Shown here: piece by piece, positions 6,753-19,008 of the stretch
Numbering within the stretch: position 1 is the stretch's first letter
Layout of the letters: each line of letters opens with the position of its first letter
Assembly: GCA_039545355.1 (NCBI GenBank)
Contig: BCJJ01000006.1
Coordinates: 558,001-622,000, forward strand
Origin: Trichosporon coremiiforme
Taxonomy: Eukaryota; Basidiomycota; Tremellomycetes; Trichosporonales; Trichosporonaceae
Direction of reading: 5' to 3'
Length of the DNA stretch: 64,000 bases
Translations under genes and position numbers: made by a program
Notes under the pieces: generated by a model
Database searches by the model: none
Told to the model about the DNA's origin: nothing
Seen by the model: the letters and a program-made list of their open reading frames with translations, nothing else

Positions 6753-9346
6753 TTACAGGTCACGCATAGCAGCCTCGTCTTCGGCACTCAGACTGTTGAC
6801 ATAGTCCTTGATGCGCTGTAGGGTCCGACTCTTGCTCTCGCCGGGCGCTGACGTTAGCTGGGAGAGGTCACACAACAGCTTACAGGCAGTCTTGTGAATG
6901 TGGCAGATGATGTCGACCTTGGTTCCGGCGGTGATTTCGGCGTCGCTCTTCTCGAGCCCGAGCCGGTTGCAGAACCTATCGCCGCCGCGGTTCACGTAGT
7001 TCAACGCGGCGAGGGGGTTCTTCGCTGCCAGCTCGGCCAAGGTGATGCCCTCCAGCTCGCTGCGAGGGATGAAGCCTGTGCTCTTGCGGTCGCCAAAGCC
7101 CTCACGCTTGTTGCCAATGTGCGTGAACGCCTTGTTGTAGTTGCGTCGCGGCTGGTGGTAAGCTACGTACAAGGTTCCGCTGCCGAGCTTGGCGCCGTTC
7201 ATCGAGCTCAGAGCCTGGGACGCCTCGTGAGGGCGCAGGAATGAGACAAATCCGTAGCCACGAGAGCGGCCACGCTCATCACGCATGACGCGGGCATTGA
7301 CGACCTGGCCGAAGGGCGCAAAGCTGTCACGAAGGAAGGGACCTGCAATGTCACCATCGAGGTTCTGTCGTCAGCTACCAATTCTCAACGCCCCAGCTTA
7401 CCTTGACGATCAGGTTGCAGTAGTCAACCAGGCCAGTGTAGCTGTTGGAACCAGGACCCTGGGTAGGCGACGGGTGAATTCGCTGACCGGGACCATGCTG
7501 GATGACGGTTCCGTCGTCGCCGACCACGCCGCCGGGGACGTGTCTCCAGCCGACGCGAGAAGAGCCTTTGTGGTTGTTGCCACGGCGCTTGCCGAAGCTG
7601 CCTTGGCGGCGATCACCAGGCAGGTTCTCGTTCGGGTAAGGAGGGGTGAGAGGCATGCACGCGTTCGGGTTGTGCGACGCCCATGGAGACACGTATTGGT
7701 TTGCCGAGTTGGGCGGAGACAGAGGCGGAACGGGCTCGAGCGAAGCACTGGCGCCGTTTGGGAGCGTCTGTCCGGTACCAGGCAGGAAAGAGGGTTGCTG
7801 GATGACCTGGACAGATTTGAAGGGGTCATTGCCCTGCGCTCCCGGGGGAGGCGCCTTGAGCACGGCACTGTACGGAGGCGTGGCCGTCATCTCAGCCGCA
7901 CCCTTCGCCTCACCAGACGACTGAGGTTCCTTTGCCTGCTCGGGCTTGAGGGTCTGCGCAGTCGCAGCGTTGTCAGAGGTGGGTTCAGCTGGGGGAGCTT
8001 CAGACAAGACAGAAGTCATAGGAGGCAAGTGCTGGCCCGAAGGACCCTGAGGCGGTTGTTGGAACGGCATCGGCGTGAATGGGATGTAAGAGGGGTCACG
8101 GCGAATGTCGCTGGCGATGTTAGCGTCAGCATACCTCGACAGTACTTACACTTGCCAGCCAACAATCGAGCCGCCCATGCGACTGAAGCCCTGCTCGAAC
8201 ATGGCAGCTTCGTCCTCGTACCAGAACTCAACCTTGGAGCGCCAGCGGTACTCTCCGACTCCCGGCGACGAGGTTCCACCCTGGTTGACCTCCAGGAACA
8301 CGGAGATGTGGCGGATCGAACCCCAGCCGCGGACGGTGTCCCAGATCTGGCCCTCAGAAGGCATGGTCGCATGGTTGATGTCGCCCTTGAACACCATGGG
8401 ACGGATGAGACGAGGTGCGACAGGAGCCGGAGGCAGGGGGTGACAAATGGGTGGGGAAAAGAGTGAGACCACAATGTTCAAGTGGATCACGAGATATGAA
8501 TGGTTGACGAGAATGGCTTGAGCCTTCTCGGCTGTACGTCAGGTCGGATCCCCGCAGAACACATACCATCACCAAGGGATCCGAACGTGATAGTGCCTTG
8601 CAGGTCAGCTCTGAGCACTAGTGAGACTTACCAGTCTTGTTCATCCATTCGTAGTACACGTTCGGCCAGAGACGCTCCTGGCGCTGGGGAGCTTCGCACA
8701 GGTGAATGGCTACAGGAGGCACACACTGCCTTTCCAGAATGCCGGCAATGTCAAACTCGCGGACGCTTGGGGGCACCTCGCTCAGATAGATGACGGGGTG
8801 GCACTGACATCAGCTGGGCTCATCTATCAGACAGCTTACGAGGAATGGGTGAGGGCGAGGGATGCGCTGGCCAGGAGGAGGTGCGGGAACGGTGTTCTGA
8901 CCGGGCTGAGGACAGGCGGCCGGCCCGGGGATGAAGCCGAGTGCAGACTGGCCAGTGGGAACGCTTTCGATAGGAGGAGCCGAGACGGGGTAGAAGGACC
9001 CCATGAGCGTGAGGGGTGGAAGTGGGTAGGCTTCAGCCCAAGGAGGCGACGTCCTGTCCATGGAGTCGTTCATGTCCGGGTAAGCCTGCGACATACCCAG
9101 ACCAGACATGTTGGCCATATTGGCAGTGAGCCCCATCATACCGTTTCCATGGGGGAACGGGGGTAAAGGCAGCGAGGAAGGGACGGCCATGGGAGTCGAG
9201 TATGTGTAGGGTCCACCATGGGCGAAGGAAGGCATGGCTTGAAGAGCAGGCGAGTTGCCGCTGACTGACTCGGAGGACGTGTCAGACGCATGTTGCGGCG
9301 CCGTGGGCAAGAAGGCAGGGAGAGATTCAGTGGTCGTCATGGTCAT
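6753..9346 (-). CDS. RRM-domain RNA-binding protein (six exons)
   Basis: The exons, on the minus strand, are 9346-8840, 8803-8632, 8596-8567, 8531-8150, 8110-7402 and 7364-6753. They join in phase to 803 aa; the introns are 34-39 nt, all GT-AG. The N-terminal 170 aa are Ser/Pro/Met-rich and probably disordered. A middle part (CHPVIYLSEVPPSVREFDIAG to about residue 370) has the character of a degenerate RRM-like fold with a WRSKVEFWYEDEAAM strand. After a Pro/Ser/Ala-rich linker comes a canonical RRM at about residues 590-670, with RNP2 NLIVKNLD and RNP1 RSRGYGFVSF. A helical tail (IICHIHKTACKLLCDLSQLT) follows. The exon junctions place the intron inside RNP2 (after NLIVK). It is probably cytoplasmic or nuclear mRNA-binding; I cannot assign an orthologue. 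Confidence 0.8.
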
Positions 9347-12108
9347 GATGATTCTGGAACGATGGGAACGATGATGAAGCTAGAGAGCTGGGGGCTCAGT
9401 CAGCCAGCGGACAGTGTTAACAACAAACCTAGCCACACGCGACCTGGGACAGCGTTGAACTGGGTAACCCGTACGAATCCTTGGAGGATGAATGATAGGA
9501 ATGCTGGTCGGAAAGAAGAGAGGAAGGGAATGAGAGAAAGAGTGAAGTGAAGGTGTTGGGAGTTGGAAGGTGACAGACGGTTGAGCGTGGAGAGCTGTCG
9601 AGTTTTGTGAGCGAGTGCGTCCCGTGTGCGGCTAGCCGATGATCTTCCTCGGTTGATGTGATTCAGAAAGGCATCGCACGGGCCCACTAGTGTGGACTAC
9701 CTGCACCCAGCCGTTCGCCACCCCGCCTGGTAGCCCAAGGATCCAACGAGCAACGAGCAATGAGCACAGGGAGCGGGGAGCACGCGACGCGGATCGCAAT
9801 TGATGTTGGACGCTGACCTCAGCCGATTGCTAGCTGACAAGCCCTTGCCTCGCGTCTGGCACTCGCTCTCGCACGCGCGTTCTTGGAAGGGGGCAATTGG
9901 AGCAACTGACTATCCCGACTTGGCCATGGAAATTGAGACAGCTGACAGATATCAGGCTGCAAGCATGGGATCGACCACTGGCGCAAGTCCGAGTCGTCTG
10001 GTGCTTGGCGCTGAAGGTGGGGGGGGTGGGCAAAGCGGTGGTGATCGAGTTCCGGTGAGTGATCGCGGTATGGAGGGGGACGATGTCGACGGTGAATGCG
10101 AGTGCTCTGTGAGTGAGGTGAGCGGTGAGTGTGTCAGTGTGCAACGATGCGAGTGAGATCGAAAAGTCGAACGTTGCGCCCGGACCGTCGGCTGACGGAC
10201 ATCTCCCTGGCACCATGGCACTTGGCACTGCCGGTCATAGCGCTCACGACGCAACGCCGCCGGCCCTCGTCCGACAAGGTCTGTGCGTCGTCCCTTGATC
10301 CGCGCAATCCAGTCAACGCGGCAGCCGCCGTCGTCTCCTGTGTCCGCCGCATTCTGCACTGGCCCCCTCCATGCATAGCACCAGCGAAACTGGGCTCTCT
10401 TCCATCGTCCAACGGCCAACAGCCTCTTCGTGCTGCGACTCCGATACCACGACTCCACTCCCCATCTCCCCACCCAGCACCTATGCTCTTGCTCTTGCAC
10501 TCATCCAGTCTCTAACTCACCTGCTGCAATGTCACCCACCCACCCGATGGGCAGCACGGCTCCGAACCAACCACCTTTCGGAAGCACATTGCTGCGCCCC
10601 GTCTCTTCGTGGAATCTTCTGCGAAGATCTGCCTTCACTCGTCGCCGGACAACCCTTGGTCATCTGTGTGCTCGGTGTGTGCCAACGCCGTTAAATCCGG
10701 TCAGCGCATTTGCCGCCTTTGATGGGTAAGAGTGTGAAGCAATTCCGATCATTGCTGCGATTCCTGGAATGGGAGAGATGATTAAAGCTAGACGTCGTAC
10801 TAGGGCGGAACAACTTGCTGCGCACTTTAATATCGCTGGACGTTGCGACCCTCCTGACCTGGGACCTGGCGGCCATGCTCGAGTGTCCGTTCTGCCCGCT
10901 CGGCGGCTTCAGCAGCTTGGGCGGGACGGAGTGACAGACAGAGAGGAACAAAGTTCAGACGAAAAACTTGTCGGGCAGGACTCGGCGGATTACGAGGCAC
11001 GCTCTTATGTGGGTGAAGCTTGTTAACGTTGGAGTAGTCGTCATCGATTACGCTGGAGTTAGGCTCAGCAGTGGGCCGTGGACTGTCCACATCCCGCTGC
11101 CGTCCACGCTGGCTGGAATGGGTTGCAGTGTTGTCCCGTGCGTGCCCGGAGGTGTCTCAGTCTACCCTTCGCTCCCTTCATGGCTCCTCGCAGCCCACGG
11201 CGGCTTGGTCTGGGAGGGTGGTCCGGTAGTCGCACTACCTGACCCTTACACCGACTGAAAACATGAATTCCCATGTCGCGCGCGGCGGCGCCGAGTCCAA
11301 AGGGAACGAGGGGGAATGACGGCAAGGCGTCCGAGCAGGGCAGGACGAAGACAACACGTGGGGATACGGTTCCATGATGAAAGCATGTCCCTGAGGCTAA
11401 TGTTCCTAACCCTGGCGTGGATTCATCTGACCCCAAGCCATAGTGAAGTTTGTTATCGCCAGCGACCCAGCATCCGCCGTTGCCCCACGAAGGCTCAACA
11501 AGACAACAAGGTCCAGCCTAGCCAGCCGCAACACACGCCATGTGCGCCAGCGATTCAACCCCCAAGGCGCAAGGCAAGCACATCCCCTATGCCGTTGCGT
11601 CCATCATTCGCCGCTCCCAGCTACTCCGCTCCCTTCACCGCCGTCACTCGCGCCTCCTTTTCTCGCCGGCGGACAGGACGTCAGGACATCAATTCATCAC
11701 TTGACCTTGCGGGCACCTTGAACACCAGAACACACAAACGGTCGCGTTGGATATGAAATATTTCCTCCTGACACTGTCTTATCACGATCGCTGCGCCACC
11801 CCCCTCCCTTTGCGCCGCTGATCCCTGTCTACCCTTCCGACCGCTTCGCCAGAACGAGGATCGATCAGCCCAACCACCACCCCCAGATAGACCTGACGCG
11901 CCATTAGTGCCGCACAACATCTCGCTTGATTGCTTGATCACTGTCATTCTCTCACTCCATCATTCTCGGCAATCTCGACAGCTACTTGTGCTCAGATCAC
12001 AGCCTCTCCACTTGCTCTCTATAATCAACTGCACCACACCTCTACGATTCTGAACATTACCTGCGGCTGAGCTTGCACCAGCCAGCTTGCCCACGAGCTA
12101 CCGGCAAG
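9347..12108. other. Intergenic region, 2.8 kb, no supported gene
   Basis: It lies between the start of the RRM gene and the GT90 gene, so it holds two promoters. A purine-rich tract at 9480-9560 and a C/T-rich leader-like stretch at 11560-12060 are visible. The short frames here lack protein-like composition or recognisable domains. No tRNA or LTR was found. Confidence 0.5.
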
Positions 12109-14228
12109 ATGATCCGTTCCACGAGGGTATTCGTCTTCCTCGGCCTCGCCTGTCTCCTCTTCACCCTCCACCTGCTTTACACCGGGCATCACCGCCAGCA
12201 GCCGGCTCAGAGAAGGTACAACGACGATGTCGAGCCGGTCGACTACATCAGCGGAGGACGTGCCACCGCTGCCGCTGCGGTCGCGCGCGCCGCTGAGGAA
12301 CCCGCGTCGCTTTACGACAACCTCGAGCTCGAGCAGGAGTACTTCACGACCGACTCGCGCAGCCAGCCGCAGCACCCCCTGAAGTCGCCGAACCAGGACT
12401 TCCACTATGAGGGCGTCTCGATCGACGAAAAGGGTCTGATGGCGTTCGACCCCGCGCTTCACGACAAGCACCCGGTCGAAATCCTGATCGAGCGCGGTCG
12501 CGCGCAGGCCAAGGCGATCGATGAGCGTATCGCGAGCGTCAAGACGCTCGAGGACGCTGTTGCGGACTACGAGAGGGCCTGGGGCATGCGGCCGCCAAAG
12601 GGCTTCGACCACTGGTTCAAGTTTACCCAGTCAACTGGCAGTGTCTCCGTCCCGTCCATGTTCCCGCTCGCGCACCGTCCGTTTGAGCAGTTCTTGTCGC
12701 TCTCGCCCAAGGAGATCAAGGATCGCATCGAGGTTGGTGCCAACAAGAAGGGTCCTCTCTGGACGTTCACGTTCGTGCCAGACGGACAGGGCGACGAGGG
12801 CACGCAGACCGACGAGGACGGCACCTGGGAGCCGAAGGACTGGCACACGCGCGGGCGTGGTCGCGTCAAAGTTGGCGGCAACTTTGCCTGGAAGTGGCGC
12901 TGCAAGTGAGTTGTGAACGGTATTCTCGAACTGACAGTGCAGCAACACTCTGACCCTGATCCTGCCCATTCTGGCCAAGCTCCCGGAGGAGTTCTTCACA
13001 CAGGACCCGCCCGTGACGCTGCTGTTCAACAACGATGACGGCCCCGCGGGGCGCATCCAGTGAGTCCGCGAGAGGATTTCCAGCCTTGCACACCTTCGCG
13101 ACGATAAAGTCTCTGACATGTTACAGCCAGAAAGTTCAGGAACGCGGCGAGACGCTTGGCAAGGCTGGCAAGCACTGGCCCGACGCGCAGCTCAAGGCGG
13201 CGGAGCAGGCTATGCGGTGGACGGCAGGCTGGCACTGGACGTGCCCTGATGGATCCCCTCTGCGCGAGTCTGCTGCCGACAAGGTGCTGAACGACGAGGG
13301 CGGGTCAGACACGTCCAGCCAGCCGAAGACGTTTGTCGCCGACTTCTACAAGTCTACCGACATCTGCTACAACCCCGAGATCCGGGAGCTGCACGCGTCC
13401 GCGATTGCCGACTACCGCATGCCCGCGAACCCGCTCATGCCTCAGATCAGCGTCTGCCGCATGATGCGAAACAACGACATTGTTGGTGTCCCGCTCGATG
13501 CAGTGTACCAGAACCCGCCATTCGTGCCGTGGGCCCAAAAGTCGAACGACAAGGTGCTGTGGCGCGGCTCGCCGACGGGTATCTTCCACAGCAAGCAGAT
13601 GCCGTGGCGCCAGGCGCAGCGTGAGCGCCTCCACTTCCTGGCGAACAACAAGAGCGACGCCGCCGTCCCCGTGCTCGTGTCTGGCCTCGAGGGGCTGCGC
13701 GTCAAGGAGTTCCCAGTGAACCAGATGAACGAGGCGTGGTTCGACATTGGGCTCTTCGGCGGGCCCGCCCAGTGCTCAAAGGAGGACGGGAGCTGCGCCG
13801 AGATGGACGCCGAGTTTGAGTGGCGCCCGAGTGTGCGTGGTAACCAGGCGCTTGAGTACAAGTACGTCGTGGACGTGGACGGCAACGGGTGGAGTTCGCG
13901 CTTCCGGCGCCTGCTGAAGAGCAACCACGTTGTGCTGAAGAGCACCCTGTTCCCGGAATGGTTCAACGACCTCCTCGTCCCCTGGTATCACTACGTGCCG
14001 ATCCGCTTCGACTATGCCGACTTGTACGACGTCATGGCTTTCTTCAAGGGCGCGCCCGACGGGAGCACGAAGGGGAGGGACGACCTCGCCGAGGAGATTG
14101 CCAAGAACGCACACACGTTCGTCGACACGCACTGGCGCGTTCCCGATATGGAGAGCTTCATGATGCTCGTTATGCTCGAGTACTGGCGCCTCATCTCGGA
14201 CGATCGCACGGCCATGTCCTACCCGTGA
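12109..14228 (+). CDS. CAP10-domain glycosyltransferase (GT90 family), type II Golgi membrane protein
   Basis: Exons 12109-12905, 12943-13059 and 13127-14228 join to 671 aa. The start at 12109 gives a short cytosolic tail and a signal anchor (VFVFLGLACLLFTLHLLY), the usual type II topology of Golgi glycosyltransferases. The lumenal part has a stem and, from about residue 330, the CAP10 (DUF821/GT90) domain. Marker segments are DKVLWRGSPTG near residue 448, the ALEYKYVVDVDGNGWSSRF motif near residue 548, then KSTLFPEWFNDLLVPWYHYVP and DLYDVMAFF. In Cryptococcus the family includes Cap10 and the xylosyltransferase Cxt1, which decorate capsule glucuronoxylomannan and glycolipids. The donor here is likely UDP-xylose (inference), and which paralogue this is cannot be decided by eye. 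It converges on the dioxygenase gene. Confidence 0.88.
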
Positions 14229-14237
14229 GCTGTGCAC

Positions 14238-14249
14238 GAGCGAAGCGAT
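14238..14249 (+). other. GAGCGNAGCGAG motif 3' of the GT90 gene
   Basis: GAGCGAAGCGA lies about 10 nt after the GT90 stop codon, in the sense orientation of that gene. A second sense-orientation copy (CGAGCGCAGCGAG) is at 14374-14386, in the same intergenic space. See the finding on this motif. Confidence 0.45.
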
Positions 14250-14505
14250 CGTGCGTGAGGTGAAGGCGAAGGCGAAGGCGTAGAACATAGGCATAGGAAT
14301 TAGGACATTCATTGCATATACATAGACTTGTTTGTTACTACTTTATGGGATACCTGTTTTAGTACGGAAGTCGCGAGCGCAGCGAGAGACGAACGCAATG
14401 AGCCGAGCACGAGCGACGGTCAGGCGACCGAAGGGATCGAGTGGACTGCCGAGGGGAGCCTTGATGCCCTTTTTCTACTCAGCCTTAGAGGCAGAGGCGA
14501 GGGGA

Positions 14506-15660
14506 TCAGGCGTAGTGACGCTTCAACACGCGCTTGGTGAACTCGCCAAACGTCTCCCCTCCCAAGTCGTCTTCGACGTCAGGCTGCAAGAAGAAGGCAA
14601 ACGTCTCGCGACTACTCTCCTGTTTCCCACTAGCAACGAAATGGGGCGTGGCGCTCAACCTCCCTTGGGTCAGGACAGAGAGGGCTTCACCAGTCTGGAA
14701 CGCGAGGCAGTCCTTCGGAATGGCGACTTTGACGGGGGGCACGCTGCTCTGGCCGCGCAGCGCCAGGCCGATTTCCTTCTCGCTTTGTTCTGGGGAAAGG
14801 CGTTGCCGGGGGTAGATGTAAAGTCCGGCCTTGGGATTGGGGGACACCTCGGCGAAGGCACCCGTGGGAGTGGGTGTCGGGTCGAGGTACATGGCTGAGC
14901 AGAGACCGGTCAGTAGCGAGTGGTCGAGGTGCACGCCGCACGCGTCGTCTTCCGCTTCGTCTGAAGAGGAAGAGGAGGGAGAAGAAGGGAAGTAATGGAG
15001 GAGACGGGCCTTGTTCGCCCTGCTGCGTTCGATCATGGGCGCGATCGGGCTGCTCGAAAACCCATTAACATCACACGCCTTCGCGAGCGAGACTCCGACT
15101 TTGGCAATGAGTCCTCCCAGCCTGATCTCGTCAGCCTCACCCTCGCACTCTCGTGAAAGAGTCACTTACGCCTTGAAGTCCTCCTCAAAGTTGGGAAGAA
15201 CACTGGACGAAGGCCAAGTGTTGCCCTCATAGTACTCGGGGTACTTCTCCCTCAACTCCTCGCTGACGTCCGGGGTATCGAGAAGCGGGTTCGCGTAGAA
15301 AGATCCCTTGGCCGTGTCAGGCCGGCCGTTCATGACCTCCTTCCCGTGAGACCAGCCGAAGCAGTAGCTGCTGCCGGGACATTCGAGCTCGGCGAGCTTG
15401 TCTGACTCGAGGGAGGCTAGGCGGGCCGACTGTTGGAAGAGATTCCTGCGGAGCTGCGCGAACTCGGTGGGCAGGTCTGGACGTCAGCATGTTTGGAACG
15501 GGCACGCAAGCTGTGAGGGAAACTTACCCTTGACCAGAATGACGCCGAGACATCCCTCGTCCGACCCAAGGGCGCGCTCGATGTCCGCCTTGAGCGATTC
15601 GGGACGCTCGAGCAAGACCTTGTAGCTGATCGTCACGGGAGACTGCGTTTCGACTGTCAT
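14506..15660 (-). CDS. Isopenicillin-N-synthase-like Fe(II)/2-oxoglutarate dioxygenase
   Basis: Exons 15660-15528, 15476-15170 and 15121-14506 (introns 51 and 48 nt) join in phase to 351 aa. The start at 15660 was taken rather than an in-frame methionine 47 codons upstream because MTVETQ opens the conserved part. The protein has the clavaminate-synthase/IPNS fold signature. H211 and D213 (CGVHLDHS) and H307 (RLSATPHFV) are the expected iron ligands, and R318-E-T is the co-substrate-binding R-x-S/T motif. An acidic Ser/Asp/Glu loop (SSSSSDEAEDD) sits just before HxD. Such proteins are widespread in fungi as oxidoreductases of unknown substrate. No non-ribosomal peptide synthetase or other beta-lactam gene is nearby, so penicillin synthesis is not implied. 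The next gene leftwards is convergent. Confidence 0.85.
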
Positions 15661-16054
15661 CTTGCTTGCTTCTCGTCGTATCGTGTACTGTGAGATGACG
15701 GACTCGCAAGATGGGATTAGTTGGACAAGCTGGCCGGACGCGAAAACACCGGCGTCCATGAACTCAGGTCGCCGGCCGGGGTTGACCGACATGCACCACA
15801 TGCTTCATCCGGCGTTTAACCGGAGGTCACTCGGGGCGTTCGCCGACCACTAGGACACCGGATCGAAGCATGCTGCACATGCTGTGCGCTCGAGACAACT
15901 GGGGATGCTGTCTTGCAGTCTCGCAGCTCGCTTCACTAGCTGCCTGCTCGACGCCCGGCCATGCCATGCATTGCAGAATATGGGTATTTGACTACAGACA
16001 CCTGATTTCCTTTCTTTTTTCGTCTGCCGCTTCTACTGGGCTTCTCCGGACGGA
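15661..16054. other. Intergenic spacer between dioxygenase start and SND1 stop
   Basis: About 0.4 kb holding the promoter of the dioxygenase gene and the 3' flank of SND1. I see no further gene. A T-rich stretch near 16003-16020 may serve in 3'-end formation of SND1 (inference). Confidence 0.45.
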
Positions 16055-16070
16055 CGCTCGCTACGCTCGC
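16055..16070 (-). other. GAGCGNAGCGAG motif abutting the SND1 stop codon
   Basis: Read on the minus strand, GCGAGCGTAGCGAGCG begins at the first base after the SND1 TAA stop (16073-16071). It is in the sense orientation of that gene. Confidence 0.5.
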
Positions 16071-19008
16071 TTAGTCCTCAGACACGTCTCCAAACTCAAA
16101 GATACCCAGACGATCCGCCTTGGCGCCCTCGGTCGCCTGGTTGATCTTCTTGACGATGGCGGGGTACGCGCCAAGGTAGCGCAGGCTCTTGTCGAGCGTG
16201 GCGAGACCCTCGCGCGCGAGGTCAGCATTGAGGCACGCGAGCGGGTCCTCGGCCGCATTGGGGTCGGACGGGTCGATGAGCCGGAGGTGGAGGAGGTTGC
16301 CCTCGCGCTGGTCAATGTTGGCGACGAGCTTGCGGTTCTCGGCCCACTGGGAGAAGCGGCCCCAGGCCTCGGCACCATACTCGCTGTCGCGGGGAACGAG
16401 CTTGACGAACGACAGCCGCGCGTCCTTAGCCTGTGCCGGCAGCGGCTTGAACTTGGCGTCGAGCGGGCGTAGGCGCGAGAAGGACGCCGTCTCCTCGTTT
16501 CCGTAGTCGATAAGGACGATCTGAGCCTCCTTCTTGACACCCGAGGCGCGCTTCACGCGAGCACGGTACCACTGGTTGTCCTCGGAGAACTTGGCGGAGA
16601 CGAGGTCGCCAGTCTTCGGCGTCCAACCGGCCGGAGCCGCGTTGGCCTGGTTACGGTGGAAGAGCGCAAAGTCGTTCATGAGCTTGTCAAGCGCGGCGTC
16701 GTTCTTGCCGTCAAGGATCTGGATTGAGAACTGGAACGGGTCGCTCTTGCGCACAGCGGTCACGACGACATCGAGGTACTGCGGCGGGAGAGCAGCGCCA
16801 GTGTCCTCGACAACCTCCTCGGCCGCCTCGCCGGTGTAGTTCGCCCAGAGCTGAGGTCAGTCACCGACACTAATGAGCCAACTTACGTTCTTTCCAGCCT
16901 TCTTGGCCTCCTCCTCCGCGGCAAGAAGCTCGCCGCCGAAGGGCAGGTGACGGGCGCTCGGCTCGTGCACGCTGGCGAGACCTTCCCGGACGAGCTCGAC
17001 GGCGACGTTCTGGCCGTTCGAGTACATCGCACCGATGAAACCGCCAGACTTGTCGTTGCTGTCGAAGGCGACCTCAACATCGCGCTGCATGTACTTGTTC
17101 GCGAAGGCGTGCGCCTCGGCGCCGAACGGCTCCGACTTCTCGTTCGCCGAGCGGGCAGTGCGAGGGGCGCGGATACCGCCGAGGACAAAGGTGATCTTGG
17201 CGTTCTCCTTGGGCAGCAGGAGCTTGAAGCGCGAGCCGGACGAGACAAAGTCGACGACGGCATTGTGCTTACCGGACCGTTTCCACGAGGGAAGGTACTG
17301 CGTGGCACGGTTGTGGGACTCGGAAGCATCGACAATGCGGGGAGGAGCAACGTCCTTGGTGGAGTGCAGGCCGTTGCCCTCGGTAGTCGCAGTCTGCTCG
17401 GCGATGATGAGCTGGTCAATTTCAGCTGAGCGGTCCTCGTCGTCTCGCCTGTGGCGGAGAACGGTCGCGAGACCCTTCTCGATAAGCTGGGTAGCGATAT
17501 TGTTCTTGGCACCGCCATAGTGGATCGTGACGCACTCGCGCTCCTCAAAATCGCCGTCCTTGGGCTTGACGTAGTCGACAGTGACGTGCACAGTCTTGCC
17601 GATGAGACGCTTGCGAAGGAACTCCTTCGCCTCTCCAGCCCAGTAGGCGTTCTTGTTGTCCGTGCCACGGGGTCCACGGACAGAGGAGAGCTGAACACGG
17701 CGCTCGACGCCCTTGGGATCGTTCTTGTCAACGATGCTGAGCTGATCGGCGCTCCAGATGCGGGTGACGGTGGCGTCAAAGGTCTGGCCCTTCGTCGAAG
17801 CTCCAGGAGCGGCGAGGCCGTTACCGGCACCTCCAGCGGCGGCGGGGGTGCCGTAACCCTCCCAGATACCAGCACGCTTAGCCTTAGCAGATTTTTCAGC
17901 GGCGCGGACCTTCTCGAGACCGCCGTAGTTGGCGAGGATACCAGCGTGCCAGTCGATGACCTTGGCGAGACCAGCGGCAGCGAGGAACTCAGCGATGTTT
18001 CCGTTGGGGTGGAGAGCCTGGCCAATGAAGAAGCTGGCGCCCTGGCTGGGAGCGGGGAGGCCGCCCTCGGTCGAAGCCGGGAACGGCGCCGGTCCGGAGG
18101 CGGGAGCGCTCAAGAGGCGGACCTTGACGGGGCGCTGTAGCAGACGGACCTCGGTGAAGAACTTGGCTTCCTCACCCCACGGCTCGGCGGCGTCTCCCTC
18201 GCGACCCGCGGCACGGGGCGACTTGGCACCAGCGATGACAAGGTTGACAAACTGGTGGTTCGTGTCGTCAAGCAGCAACCGCACACGGAGCTGAGTGCCA
18301 TCGCGGACCTGCTCGACAATGGCATTGATGTCCTTGCCCTTGTATTCGTTGATGAATGCGTGGGCGTCGGCAGGCATCTGGTAAGAGACGGTGCGTTGCT
18401 GCACGTTAGCTGCGCACCCAGGGGAATTAGCTCACAGTCTCGGCATCCGCCCAGATTCCGCGCCCCTCGCTCTTCGCGGCAGCCTCGGCGTCCTTCAGCG
18501 ACTCGCCAGCGTTGTCACGAGCCTTGGCCCAGCCGTTGCTGACAACCAGCTGAGCGACATCGACGGGAGGCTGGCCAGGGCTGGGAGGAGCAGAGAAAAC
18601 GTTGGCAAACTCGCCTCCGTTCGGCAGAGTGTGAACGACGTTGAAGGCGACCTCCTTGCCGACGAGGTGAGTGCGAAGGAACTCGCGGGCGGAAAAGGCG
18701 AACGGCTGCCGTTAGCTGATTGTCTGTCTCAGGATGCTCACCTCATCATCACGTTGGGCGGTTCCGAGACGGGGAGCCGAAACGCCAGCAAGATGGAGAA
18801 CACTACTGTCAGCTCGCAAAACTCTCGTCAACTCACCGCTCCTTGGCAGGCTGACCCTTGGCGGGCGTCTCCTTGGGCCGCACGATGACCGTGTCACCAG
18901 AGAGCACGGCTGGGCGTTAGCTAATATGAAGACAAGCGGTGAGCTCACACTTGACAATCTGCAGGTCAGCCTAGTCACTTATTTCTAACCCACCGCGCGC
19001 GTAGACAT
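16071..19008 (-). CDS. SND1: Tudor staphylococcal nuclease (Tudor-SN / SND1 orthologue), seven exons
   Basis: Exons 19008-18994, 18958-18949, 18909-18837, 18805-18742, 18705-18436, 18398-16887 and 16850-16071 join in phase to 907 aa, matching the usual length of about 910 aa. The second exon is only 10 nt. The N-terminus reads MSTRA-IVKSVLSGDTVIVRP, the start of the first SN-like OB fold. Four SN-like repeats follow, with repeat signatures such as VLHLAGVSAPR, VNLVIAGAKSP, VQLSSVRGPRG and FVLGGIRAPR. Then come a Tudor domain at about residues 700-760 (GDLVSAKFSEDNQWYRARVK, VLIDYGNEE) and a final partial SN fold. The family acts as an RNA-binding/nuclease scaffold in the cytoplasm (RISC, stress granules, mRNA decay). 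It is divergent from EMC10, 468 bp apart. Confidence 0.92.

Noticed and set aside
7285..8466. Plus-strand open frame of 393 codons
   Set aside because: It lies antisense to the RRM gene and has an Arg-rich shadow composition with no domain.
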